From assembly GCA_965240325.2 (NCBI GenBank), contig OZ251227.1, positions 806,001-870,000 on the forward strand: 64,000 nt of DNA, in the 5' to 3' direction. The translations under genes were made by a program, and so were the position numbers. Positions 11,387 to 21,413 of the stretch are shown piece by piece. Position 1 is the first letter of the stretch, and each line of letters opens with the position of its first letter. The notes under the pieces are model-generated. The model was given only the letters and a program-made list of their open reading frames with translations, searched no databases and was not told where the DNA came from. The stretch comes from Rebecca billardiae RCC1528 (lineage: Eukaryota > Haptophyta).

Positions 11387-12342
11387 TGTGCGAATCAAGG
11401 CCTATATGGCCGGCCATGACCGATGATATTGGCCGCTAGGCGGCCATGGCCGATGGTTGGCGGTCGACCATCCATCTCTGGCCGATGGGTATTGGCCGAT
11501 GGCCGTCCGGCGGCCGGACCGCCGTACTCGTAGGCCGCGCCGGACGGCACGGCCACGGCGCCGGCGCGTGATGGCCGCGTGAGCACGCCGCGCGGGCTGC
11601 AGCACTGTCCGACTCTGCACGGTCGTAGTTCGAGAGGACGGCCCCGGGGCTCGGCCGACCCAACTGGTGGACTTGTTGAGCCCCAGTGGCGGTCTCGACC
11701 CGTCGACCGAGCTTGGCAGGTGTGTGTGTGTGCCTGTGTGTGTTTAATAATAGTGTTAATCTGATATACTATATCAGTTACAGGCGACTATGTCTATTGC
11801 GATGTATTTGCCGATTCTGCGCGCCGGCCCGGCGAGTGAAGGACGCGAGGTCAGCAGGCGGCGAGCCCGGCGAGACTCCGAGGGCGAGTCAGCGGCCGCA
11901 CCCGCGCCCGCGACCGCGCCCACGCCCGCGCCCACGACCCCTACTCAACGGCTCGCGCTTGCACTGCCAGCAGCGCTGCGGCATCGTCTCACGCAGACCA
12001 CGTCTGCCGACGCGGCGACTGCGGCAGCCTCGCGGCGAGCGGACGAGCGGTGGCTGCCGCAGCACAGTAGTCGGCTGCAAGCAGCTTCTGCGACGAGATC
12101 ATGCCCAGACAGAGTCAAGACTCAAGCCGACCTCGTTGGGGTACCATACGTTCTGCCCGAGTGGTGAATAATCTTTTGCCGAAAAAGAAAAAGGGATGAA
12201 TGAATATATATATATATATATGTATGTATTCATTTATTAATATTTATTCGTCGTAGTCGGCCACTGGCCGATGAACGGGCAAAAGTGGGCATCCTGTGGC
12301 CGACGGGTTGGCCGACGCCCGTCGAGGCTTGATTCGCACACA

Positions 12343-12343
<1 letters not shown>
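11384..12343. mobile_element. 960-bp MITE-like element, only in copy A
   Basis: The ends form a 16-bp terminal inverted repeat: CTATGTGCGAATCAAG at 11384-11399, and at 12328-12343 the complement of CTGTGTGCGAATCAAG. Both flanks are CA microsatellite, and copy B has one unbroken CA tract at the same place (37632-37686), so A is the occupied and B the empty site. The interior has GGCCGATGG-rich sequence near both ends, a short GT run and an AT repeat at about 12207-12222. A 125-codon Ala/Pro/Thr-rich open frame (11790-12167) shows no transposase features, so the element is probably non-autonomous. A target duplication cannot be read inside a dinucleotide repeat. Confidence 0.8.

Positions 12344-12422
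<79 letters not shown>
12344..12422. repeat. (CA)n microsatellite, right part in copy A
   Basis: About 39 CA units directly following the right terminus of the 960-bp element; together with 11324-11383 it corresponds to the single tract of copy B. Confidence 0.98.
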
Positions 12423-12424
<2 letters not shown>

Positions 12425-12692
12425 ATTACTACGGGCAGGAAGACCTTGGATTACAACCGCAATCAAATATTATCAGCGGAGTGATACAGTCAAATGCATT
12501 ATCTTTTCACACCTAAAGCCACCCACACAATATCCAGCCGAAATCCTGCCGCGCGCGCATTACATATCTTTTTTTGATTTGCGGACTCGCACAATGTGCG
12601 CCGCTGCCCATCCCCCGGCTTTCGCTCATGCTCAGCTTTTTGAGTTTGGGGGGGGGGGGCAATGGAGGATACGCTGTAGCTAGTATCGCTAG

Positions 12693-12786
<94 letters not shown>

Positions 12787-13760
12787 AGAGAGAGAGAGAG
12801 ATGAGAGACTCAGACTGAGCGAGAGTCGGCCCCGTCAGCGCGAAGCACGCACACAGGGCTGGTGCGGGGTAGGGGGCGCCCAGGCAGCCCGGCATGCCTG
12901 TAATCATATCAGCTATATACCGTATACGGGCGCTATATTTAGACTCGCCAGAGTCTAACGCCATCACAGTCACTGAGACGACCGTATTACACTGCAGTGG
13001 GCAGCAGGTTTATAGCCGCGTTATTTAGCCAGTAGCCACGACGGGACGGACGACTATCACGACTAAGTACGTCTAATAAGCAGGTGCCCCTGACGACTCA
13101 GACCTTGAGTCGTGAGTCGTCACTGACTACTACTGATGATGAGTAACTACTGAGTACTGAGTCTGAGTCAGTGAGTGACACTGACAGGCCCTGCCCCTCG
13201 CGAGCACTCCAGGTCAGTCGGTCCCGCCGGTCCGACTCGTGACCCGCCAACGGATGCAGATGGTGACCCGACGAAGCAGGCGGATCTCGTCGTCGCCCGC
13301 GCTTCATGGTCAGAGCCATACGTCAACTCATCAAGCAAGCGTCGGGCGCAGCAGGTCACGCGTGACACGCGACCACACTCACTCTTGCTGTCACGTACAG
13401 CGCCCAACCCAGACCGGCGGTTGCGCACGCAAGTTCGTTGAGCACGCGATACTCACGATCAAGGGCCCCACCGGCAACCGTCTCCTGGGGCACACACGTC
13501 CGCTGCTGTTTCCAGAGCCAGTTCGGCGCCTGCACCACGCTGCTCTGCGCCCGCGATGCTCACCGAGTGCCACAACTGCGCAACACGCGCTGCTCCCGTA
13601 AGCGCAGGGCACCAGGTCGCAGCCGAGCTCACCTGCGCACCGGGCGGCGCGCCAGCTAGTGTCGTCGACGAGCACGTGGCGCCATCACAGCGCGCGCCAA
13701 CGAACAACCCACACGCCGCTCCCGAGAGCAGCACGCCTGTTGCCCACAACAATCTCCAGT
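12423..13760. other. No gene; GA microsatellite and AGTCAGTG-type spacer
   Basis: Contains a poly-G run near 12649, the (GA)n tract 12696-12802, and from about 13085 to 13190 a low-complexity stretch of GACT/CAGT words. Bases 13190-13760 lie downstream of the transporter stop; no conserved open frame is seen. Copy B: 37687-39028. Confidence 0.5.
12696..12802. repeat. (GA)n microsatellite, copy A
   Basis: Near-perfect GA repeat with a GAGCGAGCGAGA interruption close to its 3' end. Confidence 0.98.
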
Positions 13761-15224
13761 TCACGCGTGTTGCGCACGACGCGCCTGCTGCGGCTGCCGT
13801 AACAGGCTCCCTCGCGCGGCGGGCGCCGTCGCGCGCGCCGCGGCCGGCGGGCTGAGCCCGAGCACGAGCCAGAACCAGCTCACGCCCACGCTGGCGCTGA
13901 GCGCGACTGCGCCGAAGTAGCCGCTCGGCGTGCCGTCGTACGCCGCGGTGGCGGCAGCGGACGCGCCGGCCATCGTGATGCACATCATCGTCATCGCCAC
14001 GCCCTCCGCGGTGCCTGCGACGTGCTCCCACTCGCTCAGGTAGAGCGCCTTGGCGGGCGGGTCCCACACGAAGCGCATCGTGTTGAGCACAACGGACGGC
14101 AGCGGCACCGCCCACCAGCCGACTGGCGCGCGGCGCGCGGCGGCGAGCGCGGCGAGCGCGGCGGTGAGCGCGTACGGCACCGTGCCCAGCTGCAGCACAT
14201 CGAACGCGCGCACGCGCCTGCTCAGCGCGAGCGCGGCCGCGCTCCCGCCGATGCCGGCGAGGGGGAGGACGGTGAGGACCATCCCCGCGTGCACGGACGA
14301 GAGACCGTAGTGAGACATCAGCACCGCCGGCATCAGCGTGATCTGGACCGCCACGGTGCCCATCGTGAGCGAGACGAACACGCTCAGGCCGACGTACAGC
14401 CGCGAGCCAAAGAGCACGCGCACGTCCGCGCAGCGGGCCGGCCGGCGCGCGCCCCGCGCCTCCTCGCCTTCGCCTTGCGCGGAGGCGGAGGACGTCATCG
14501 AGGAGGCGGAGGCGGAGGCGCCTGCAGCTCCCGGCGCGGCCGTCTCGCCGGCAGCGAGCGAGCCGGCCGGCGGCGGCATGGCCGCGTCGCTCACCGACCG
14601 CGAGTCGCTGCGACTCGCCCGCTGCGCTGCGCTCAGGAGGCCGTGCGCGGGCGCAGTCTCCGGCAGGGCGATCAGCGCCAGCGGCAGCACGGCCGCCACG
14701 ACGGCGCCGAGGAGGACGAAGACGGCGCGCCAGCCAAGCGTGCTGCCCACCGCCGAGCCGATCAGCGGCGCGAGGACGACCAGTACGGAGCGCGCCACAC
14801 CTATCGTCGCGTTCACGCGCGAGCGTTCGGCGACGCTGTCGAGCATGTCGCGAGCTATCGTGCGCGCAAACACCTGCGCTCCCTGGCCGGTGCATTGCAG
14901 CGCGCGCCCGACGACGAGCCACGTGACCGTGGGCGCGCACGCGCATATGACCGAGCCGGAGACGAAGATGCCAAGCGCGGCAATCAGCGGCCCTCGCCGG
15001 CCGAGCGCATCGCTGATCGCGCCGGTGCCAAGCGTCGCGAGCGCGGCCACAATCCATCCGATCTGGAGTGTGCGCGAGACCTCCGCGAACGAGCAGTCCA
15101 AGTCGCGCATGATCGCCAGCACATTCGGCAAGTACATGTCGGTCATCACGGGCCCGAGCGCATCGGTGACCGTGATGATCCCCCACACCGCCCACGCGAG
15201 CGGCGTGCGCGCTGGGGGCTCCAT
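13761..15224 (-). CDS. MFS multidrug/H+ antiporter, Bcr/CflA type
   Basis: A 487-residue transporter with twelve predicted membrane helices. Family marks visible in order: an N-terminal TDMYLP (28-33) at the start of the first extracytoplasmic segment, MFS motif A GAISDALGRRG (68-78) between helices 2 and 3, RALQCTGQGAQVFARTIARDM (107-127) covering the helix 4 region, and the usual central cytosolic loop (about 196-268), here unusually long and Ala/Ser/Gly-rich. Bcr/CflA proteins are proton-driven exporters best known from bacteria (drugs, cysteine); the substrate here is unknown. The start chosen is the ATG at 15224; an upstream in-frame GTG at 15251 is unlikely in a eukaryote. Large frames overlapping on both strands are GC artefacts. 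It may be of bacterial ancestry. Confidence 0.93.
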   Translation of the reverse strand: MEPPARTPLAWAVWGIITVTDALGPVMTDMYLPNVLAIMRDLDCSFAEVSRTLQIGWIVAALATLGTGAISDALGRRGPLIAALGIFVSGSVICACAPTVTWLVVGRALQCTGQGAQVFARTIARDMLDSVAERSRVNATIGVARSVLVVLAPLIGSAVGSTLGWRAVFVLLGAVVAAVLPLALIALPETAPAHGLLSAAQRASRSDSRSVSDAAMPPPAGSLAAGETAAPGAAGASASASSMTSSASAQGEGEEARGARRPARCADVRVLFGSRLYVGLSVFVSLTMGTVAVQITLMPAVLMSHYGLSSVHAGMVLTVLPLAGIGGSAAALALSRRVRAFDVLQLGTVPYALTAALAALAAARRAPVGWWAVPLPSVVLNTMRFVWDPPAKALYLSEWEHVAGTAEGVAMTMMCITMAGASAAATAAYDGTPSGYFGAVALSASVGVSWFWLVLGLSPPAAARATAPAARGSLLRQPQQARRAQHA

Positions 15225-15393
15225 CCCGGCATCGCCGGCCCTCGGATGCACGGGAAGGCTGTGTATTGTACGGCGTGCAAGTTCGCGAGTCGCGGGAGAA
15301 GCGAGATTGAGACAACTGTCTTCCGCAGCCGCGCGAGCACACTACACTAGCAAGGCCTTGACACTAGAGTCGCACACGACAACATCGCTGATG

Positions 15394-16502
15394 CAAGGGA
15401 GTCAAGGGTGCCCGCGCCCCAGTGGCGCGCTCGGCGGATGTTGGGATACACCTTTTTGCCCGGCGCCCTGCGGCGGCGGCGGCGATGGCGTGCTCCGCTG
15501 GCGGGGCGAGCGCACGGGGCACGGCGCTGCGGGCGCGGATGTGCCCGCGAAGCCGGCGCGTGCGGACGGGCTGTTGCGGGAGAGTATCGGGCGCCCTCCT
15601 GCGACGCGCGACTTGCGCCACGCCTCTTTCGCCTCGGCTCAGAGCAGCGCGCACGCACGCGCCGCCTCAAGGCCAGCCTTGCCGCGCCGCAGCCGACCGC
15701 GCGCGCGCCGTGCGCGGCGTGGTCGGGAAGGAACGGGCGCTGCTGCCGGGCGAGATGGCGACGTCATGGGCGCACGCCATGCCGCCCCGCGGCGCCGCGA
15801 AAGAGCACGAGAACGGATCCGCACAGCTGTTGACGAGTGCTGATTTCTTGCCGTGCCTGAAGCCAGACCTGAGCTCGAAGAAGATGATGAAAGAGCATCA
15901 GCGCGAGGAAAGCGTCGCACCCAGCACTTCTACATGACCACGCGGTGATGAACATTCATGTAAGAGTAGCCCGCGTGCCCGTCTGGCACTGTTCTGTGTC
16001 TCAATGATCGTCCCGACAACGGTCACGACCGCGAGGCAGTGCACACCATTTGTGACAAGTCGAAAAGGCGTGCAAACGGACCGACGACACTCTCGTCAAG
16101 GCGTGGCGGGGCGGCATGGCGTGCGCCTATGACGTCGCCATCTCGCCCGGCAGCAGCGCCCGTTCCTTCCCGACCACGCCGCGCACGGCGCGCGCGCGGT
16201 CGGCTGCGGCGCGGCAAGGCTGGCCTTGAGGCGGCGCGTGCGTGCGCGCTGCTCTGAGCCGAGGCGAAAGAGGCGTGGCGCAAGTCGCGCGGCGCAGGAG
16301 GGCGCCAGATGCTCTCCCGCAACAGCCCGTCCGCACGCGCCGGCGTCGCGGGCACATCCGCGCCCGCAGCGCCGTGCCCCGTGCGCTCGCCCCGCCAGCG
16401 GAGCACGCCATCGCCGCCGCCGCCGCAGGGCCGCGGGCAAAAAGGTGTATCCCAACATCCGCCGAGCGCGCCACTGGGGCGCGGGCACCCTTGACTCCCT
16501 TG
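15394..16502. mobile_element. Long-inverted-repeat element (1,109 bp), copy A orientation
   Basis: Two 397-bp inverted arms (15394-15790 and 16106-16502) flank a 315-bp spacer. The ends read CAAGGGAGTCAAGG and its complement, and a perfect 7-bp target duplication GCTGATG lies at 15387-15393 and 16503-16509. The CAAGG terminus fits the broad hAT end consensus (YARNG), but hAT normally makes 8-bp duplications, so the superfamily is open. There is no transposase. The arms are GC-rich, with long open frames that merely mirror each other. It sits between the transporter and methyltransferase starts. Another member at 57146-58251 has the same ends, a 7-bp duplication and a 315-bp spacer. Confidence 0.9.
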
Positions 16503-16624
16503 GCTGATGGAAAGCAATAAGATCCCAGATCCCCCTTGGCCCGGGCCCCCGCCACCTTGTTTGCTGCCGTGCTTCATATGGGGGTACTACCCCATATGGT
16601 ACTGGAGCTTTCGAGCGTCCTTTG

Positions 16625-17293
16625 ATGCGGCGGCGTTTGTTGGTGAACGGGCACGCTGAGCAAACCCGCGCGATGCGAGCCAAAAAGCCGACCACACTCG
16701 GTGCGACCGCGACGACGGGAGTGGCAGTCGCGTTCACGTGCGCCCTGGCAGCCGCGGTGCTCGATCTGCAAGACCGTTCGAAGTTCTTTCGCGAACTTGA
16801 CGCCCACCTGCACTCGGCATCGTCGATCCTGGACTTTGGCGGTGGTCGATGTGAATTAAGCGCGCACATCAATGGGCGCACCAACGTCACAACTGTCGAC
16901 ATTTACCGCGGCTGCGAGGACGCAGACACCTACGACGGGCGCACGCTTCCCTACGACGACGGATCATTTGATGTGGTCGTGGCGTCCTTCGTTCTTCACC
17001 ACATCCCACACCACCGCGACATCGTCCAAGAGCTTCATCGTGTGTCGCGCGGCAGTGTGGTAATCCTCGAGGACAACCCACGGACCCACGTGCACTGGGC
17101 GCTGACGCGGCTCCACTTTCTATTCTTCGGGCAGCCCATGTCCACCGCCGAGCACGTGAGACCGCCCACCTACTGGCTTCGCCTCTTAGGCGGGGGCTCC
17201 GGCCAAATCGATGGTGCCGTAGTACGGGAGCTGCCAACGGTCAGCTGGCTCAACCCGACGCCGCACGTGCTCATTGCGGTCGACTCGACGTGA
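16625..17293 (+). CDS. SAM-dependent methyltransferase with N-terminal membrane segment
   Basis: A 222-residue class I (Rossmann-fold) methyltransferase of the Methyltransf_11 type. Motif I is SSILDFGGGRCELS (66-79), the acidic end of strand 2 is TTVDIY (89-94), and the motif II/III region reads LPYDDGSFDVVVASFVLHHI (108-127), followed by a helix LHRVSRG and strand VVILED (145-150). A hydrophobic stretch at about 30-48 may anchor it to a membrane. The C-terminal part (150-222) includes an aromatic insert (HFLFFG) typical of small-molecule or lipid methyltransferases, but the substrate cannot be read. The start is the ATG at 16625; an alternative is 16673, which keeps both the anchor and the domain. 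Confidence 0.87.
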   Translation: MRRRLLVNGHAEQTRAMRAKKPTTLGATATTGVAVAFTCALAAAVLDLQDRSKFFRELDAHLHSASSILDFGGGRCELSAHINGRTNVTTVDIYRGCEDADTYDGRTLPYDDGSFDVVVASFVLHHIPHHRDIVQELHRVSRGSVVILEDNPRTHVHWALTRLHFLFFGQPMSTAEHVRPPTYWLRLLGGGSGQIDGAVVRELPTVSWLNPTPHVLIAVDST

Positions 17294-17603
17294 GCTCATT
17301 AGGAGACCCGGTGTGCAGGCACCCTGCTCCTGGCAACCAGTGCCACAGCGGGTCAGAGCCGTCAGCCCGACTGGCGTGGCGCCATCCGGTCGTGCTCATG
17401 CCTGCCCGCACACGCGGGCCGCACAGGGCTGCGCGTTGGGGCCAGGCCGGCGGGCCAGCTCCGGTCACTGTCCGGGACGACTGTCAGCATGATGTGGGTT
17501 TCTTCATCTCCTGGGGGGTACGGGGATGGGGGGGGGGTCCCAGCCAATCGAAGCAGGACCAAATACGACTGCTTAGCAATATAGGGGCCGGGCTCCGGCT
17601 TCT
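17294..17603. other. Intergenic, downstream of methyltransferase
   Basis: No gene; contains a run of nine Gs near 17529 and ends at the breakpoint of the block specific to copy A. Copy B: 42562-42872. Confidence 0.5.
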
Positions 17604-18136
17604 ATGCCCACGCTACGACGAGTGGCCATGTCTTCCAGCGCCTCGCGTTCGCGAGGCGTGCCCGAAACAGCTACACACTCACCGGTGCCCTGGGGCACCG
17701 GCGCAACCCGCATCCAACACTCCGCATATCGCAGACACGACATATCCACCCGCGCTTGCACACGCACGCCCCCCCCCCGCCTGCTTGCTGACCATGAAAG
17801 GACTGGCCCCGGGTGCGGACGCCAAGCGCATGCTCATCCCGACACGACGGCGAACACCTGCGGTGTGCCTGTGCGGAGGCACTGGGGAGCGACACGCGGA
17901 GTGTGGGCCGCCCTCCTTCCTGAGCAGCGCCCGGCCCTCAGGTGGAGACCGCGCCCGTCCCGGCCTCCCCGCGGCGGCCGCGAGCCCCCCCCCCCCCCCC
18001 CCTTTTCCCCATCCTGCCCGTTTCGCGACAAACCCCTCTCCCCCCGAAACGCACGACGGGCCGCCGTGGTCCGGGGGACCGGCGGGGCCACTCCGGACCT
18101 GGGTTTTGAAATTTGATTTCAACCCCGCGCGCCGAA

Positions 18137-19336
18137 ATGCCTTTGGCACCAGCACCGACCTCGCTCGCACCGCAGTGCTTCCGCACCCGCCCCCCGGCCC
18201 TCCGCAGCCCCGCGCCCGCCACACCGGCCACCATGCCCCCTTACCAGCACGGCTTTTTCCGCGACCGTCTCAACAGCAGGAGCGCCTTGAGCTTCTTCCC
18301 CTCTTCCAACAACTTCGAGCGCGGGCTGCAGGTGGAACGGCCGAGCACCCCCACCGCCAGGCGGGATGCGGGCCAGCAGATGTGCACGACGATGATCAAG
18401 CTGAGCGCGCGCTGCCTGAGCGACGTGGCGCCCAACTCGCAAGGCGGGCGACTGCTCTCAGGACTCACCCAGGACCCCAAAGGCAATAAGCACGTTTTCT
18501 CCTTCACCGGCTCGGTGCTCGAGAACATGACCATCTGCCGCCGCCTGGCCACCAGCCTGTGCATGCCGAACATTCTCACGGCGTGCACCACGGAGCTCAC
18601 GCAGGAGATGCTCGCGCTGTCGGCGGCCGACCTCGCAACCCAGGCGAAGGACGTGTCCCTCACGCTCCCGGTTAGCCCCACGATGACGCTCGTGCAGTTT
18701 CACAGGGCCCTCTACGAGCAGATCGTGCCCGACATCAACAAGTACGTGACCAACGGTGAGCACGTCGAGACCAACATCTACTCCGGCGGTGTGAACCTGA
18801 TCTTCCTCCGCCTGCGTTTCATGCCCATCGACCCCGAGCACCCCATCTTCTTCGCGCCGCTCAAGCCGAGCCGCCGCATCGCCGGCGCCGCCCGCGTCCC
18901 ACACAACCTGTGGGGCGTGCCGCCCGCGCCGCCTGTGCCGCCCGCGCCGCCCGCCGCTGCGCGCCGCCCTGCTCCTCAGCCGGCCGACCAACAGGCGGCG
19001 GACCCCGCCGGCCCGGAGGCGGAGGAGCCCGAGGGGGAGGGTTCGGACGATGCCATCCCGCCACCCCAGCCACCAACCGCGGCCGCGCCGTCGGACGGGC
19101 CCGAGGTGCAACAGGCCAGGCCGGCGCTCGGGGAGTCCAACTACCGCCTGGTCCTGCCCCCCGGCGCCGCGGCAGCCGGCAAGCGCGCGGCGACCGAGCC
19201 GTCCACGCCGGCGGAGGAGGATGGGCCCTCCTCCGCTGGCGGGAGCGACGCCAAGCCGGCCAAGCAGGCTCGCACCGCGTCCCTCGGCGACCCCCCCCGT
19301 GACCTGGCTGCCGCCGCGCCGCAGTCGCTGGCGTAG
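18137..19336 (+). CDS. Unrecognised protein, single gene of the copy-A-specific block
   Basis: A 399-residue frame from the ATG at 18137, or 367 residues from 18233, which has the better eukaryotic context (GGCCACCATGC). The second start removes a Pro-rich lead and begins MPPYQHGFFRDRL. About residues 60-270 look like a folded domain of mixed composition with no motif I know, for example KHVFSFTGSVLENMTICRRLA and GGVNLIFLRLRFMPIDPEHPIFFAPLKPSRR. The C-terminal third is a Pro/Ala-rich, then acidic, low-complexity tail ending near a basic KPAKQARTA patch. Codon composition is clearly coding-like. It is absent from copy B. I do not assign a function. Confidence 0.65.
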   Translation: MPLAPAPTSLAPQCFRTRPPALRSPAPATPATMPPYQHGFFRDRLNSRSALSFFPSSNNFERGLQVERPSTPTARRDAGQQMCTTMIKLSARCLSDVAPNSQGGRLLSGLTQDPKGNKHVFSFTGSVLENMTICRRLATSLCMPNILTACTTELTQEMLALSAADLATQAKDVSLTLPVSPTMTLVQFHRALYEQIVPDINKYVTNGEHVETNIYSGGVNLIFLRLRFMPIDPEHPIFFAPLKPSRRIAGAARVPHNLWGVPPAPPVPPAPPAAARRPAPQPADQQAADPAGPEAEEPEGEGSDDAIPPPQPPTAAAPSDGPEVQQARPALGESNYRLVLPPGAAAAGKRAATEPSTPAEEDGPSSAGGSDAKPAKQARTASLGDPPRDLAAAAPQSLA

Positions 19337-19396
19337 AGCCGCGCGCGGCGCTGGCGCGCCAGACGCGCCCGGTTGGGCAGCGCAGGCACCCTCAGC

Positions 19397-19505
19397 GGCC
19401 AGGACGACGACTTCCTCAACGGCAAGGGCGACGACTTCCTCTGCGGCCAGGGCGACGACTTCCTCAACGGCAAGGACGACGACTTCCTCAACGGCAAGGG
19501 CGACT
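19397..19505 (+). repeat. 24-bp tandem repeat encoding GDDFLNGK-like units
   Basis: About four to five units of GACGACTTCCTCAACGGCAA with small variations. In one frame (19373-19627) they read as repeats of DDFLNGKG. The frame is short and lies after the stop of the preceding gene, so it may be a degraded 3' extension or exon of that gene. Sequence beyond it (to about 19790) still looks weakly coding, for example YYLSDRVISIGYDDS. Confidence 0.6.
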
Positions 19506-19829
19506 ACTCCCTCAACTCGGCAAGGCCACTAGGCCGCGCACACCGGCCCGGGCGACCACATCCACTACCTGCACTACGGCATCAACTTGAACAGCCTCGG
19601 ACGACGACGACACGGGCAACTACATGATGACCAAGGCCGACGACGACTGCAAAACAGCGGCATCCCCGGGCGCCTACTACCTCAGTGACCGTGTGATCAG
19701 CATCGGTTACGACGACTCCCTCACCCGCGGCCAACGCGCTCCGACATCCTCCATTAACTCCATTCAGTACTTCGACAGACGAATCAGGAGAGCTGCGCCC
19801 TCGTGCCTGTGTCTTTAAATCATAGAATT

Positions 19830-21413
19830 GGTCCACCCCCCGCCCGGCATTGCGTTAATTTCTTGTGGGGCGAAACGAGTGTTCGCGAAAAAGGGAGGCT
19901 CTCGAAAATCACGAAAGCAGTGCTCCCATTGGCCGAAACGAGTGAACCATGTCACCCACATTTTGAGTAAAGTCCCATGAAAGACAATGAAAACTGAGCA
20001 GGTTGGAATCAGAGTCTCGCGAAAGCACTAATCATGTCAGCGAAGCAGAGGCCAAAGGCACACACGTCCAAAGCCGTAGATCCTGCAGGGAGGAGGCCGG
20101 GGGGCGACGACGAGTCCGGCGTATCAGAGGAACACTTTTGCGCGATTTCGTCAGACGAGAGCGCTCACGCTTCCTTGATGGCGTTGAGTGCCAGCGGGAT
20201 GTTGCAGGTCGTCGTTCATGAGCGTGGCGAAGGGAGCGTCCAACCCATGCTTATCTGCGCCCGGCTGCGTGGCCCTCTCCGTCTCGGTCACCGCTGCGCT
20301 GCACCACACCCTCTCCGCTGCCCGCTGCTGCAGGCCGACTGCGGCAGGCGGACTTGAGGACGCCGACGCCACAGGCCGACGAGGCGGCTACCGTCAGCCA
20401 CGACCACTTTGTGGAGGCACGTGCTGTGCCATCCGTGCCGCGTGCAGCGGCGGCTGGAGCGCGGCAATCGCAGCCCGCCACGGCCTCGCTGGTGGCAGCG
20501 CATGCGCTGCATGCGGCATCAGAACGGCGCAGGCCCGGCGCGCCGGCGCTGTCGGTCGCGCTCGCGCTCGCCACTCAAGCAGCGGCGCCGTGATCGGTGA
20601 TGGAACGGTGTGCCTGCTGGCCATCTGCGCGCAAGGCGCGGGGTCCTCGTGCAGAGCATGTCGACAGGCCGACAGTCAAGTAGGCGGAGGGTGCTTACCC
20701 GGCTCGGCGGTGAGCCTCGCCCGCGACTGCGCACATGAGGAGCGCGCGTGCATATCCACGGCGCATTGGGCGGCAGCTGGAGTGGCGCAGCCACATTCTG
20801 CCGCAGCGCCGCCCCGCGCTTCCACGCTGGCAGACGCGGCTTCGAACCGCCTCCGTCGCCGCCTCCACCGCAGCATGATTGGGATCCGCCGGAGAAGAAC
20901 GACCGTGTCGCGCGCGGCCAGACCGCCATCATCGGCGCGCGGACGCGGACGGCGGCGGGGCCGCGGGTGTGACTCGCGGATGTATGCCGCCATCATGGTC
21001 TGTGACACTGCCTTCGGATGCCACGGGACCGAGTGCCGTCAATGACTGCGCGGGCCAAGGCCGCGGCCGGGCGACGCCTGCGCCGGCCACGCCGCCGCCG
21101 TCAGTCAGCTGTCCGACGACACCTGATCTGCGGTCGACGCCGGTCCCGCGGGCGCGGTGGCCTCGCCCTCGGACTTTTGACGAGCGCAACGGCTCGTTTT
21201 CTACATCATCACATATACGCTACTTGCAGCATCAGCGCGGCCGCGGCGTCCCCGTGGCCGTCTACTGCGTCATGCCGTCCGAGGCTGCTGAGTCTGATGA
21301 CGATGACCTCTTTAGTCAGACCGTGCTGCCCGCGCGGGCCGCGCCGTTGATATGGTCCGGGATGTCGTCAATTGTCGATCGACACTGATGAGTGCGTCCG
21401 GCCGCCGTAACTT
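19830..21413. other. No secure gene; one possible first exon
   Basis: Bases 19848-19932 hold the promoter-like module on the minus strand. An ATG at 20034 opens a frame to 20357 whose first ~65 codons (rich in Asp/Glu/Ser, including GGDDESGVSEEHFCAISSDES) look more protein-like than the rest; it could be an exon. The remaining frames to 21388 are Arg/Ala-rich and unconvincing. Copy B: 42873-44457. Confidence 0.4.
19848..19932 (-). promoter_or_regulatory. Second copy of promoter-like module, inverted
   Basis: Reverse-strand counterpart of the module at 1845-1919: the conserved block occupies 19848-19883 and a CCAAT box (read on the minus strand) 19928-19932. It points toward the 2.2-kb block specific to copy A. 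In copy B the same module is at about 42891-42975. Confidence 0.4.

Larger units (their letters stand above)
17604..19829 (+). mobile_element. 2,226-bp gene-bearing segment only in copy A
   Basis: In copy B the flanks are joined directly (GGCTTCT followed by GGTCCACC at about 42874), so this block is either an insertion in A or a deletion in B. No terminal repeats and no target duplication are visible. Near the left end are two hairpins (CGCCTCGCG/CGCGAGGCG and CCGGTGCCC/GGGCACCGG) and a C18 homopolymer (17985-18002). It holds one long gene (18137-19336) followed by a 24-bp coding-like tandem repeat (about 19397-19505). Confidence 0.7.
1..21413. repeat. Copy A of a ~21-kb tandem array unit
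   Basis: The sequence starting at base 1 restarts at 21414 and again at 44458 in the same orientation, so this is a head-to-tail array. The unit contains, in order, unassigned GC-rich DNA, a retroelement-like insertion, a membrane protein gene, microsatellites, an MFS transporter, a long-inverted-repeat element, a methyltransferase gene, and a ~2.2-kb block present only in this copy. The left boundary of the array lies outside the window, so the phase chosen for the unit is arbitrary. Differences from copy B outside large events are rare; one example is T5242 against C26655. Confidence 0.95.

Noticed and set aside
13459-15350. Very long open frames overlapping the MFS transporter (627 codons on the minus strand in another frame; 442 and ~500 codons on the plus strand)
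   Set aside because: They are Arg/Ala/His-rich shadows of a GC-rich gene; only the 13761-15224 frame shows helices and family motifs.
15408-16577. ORFs of ~90-280 codons within the long-inverted-repeat elements
   Set aside because: The inverted arms produce mirrored frames on both strands; no transposase motif (DDE/D or hAT) is visible.
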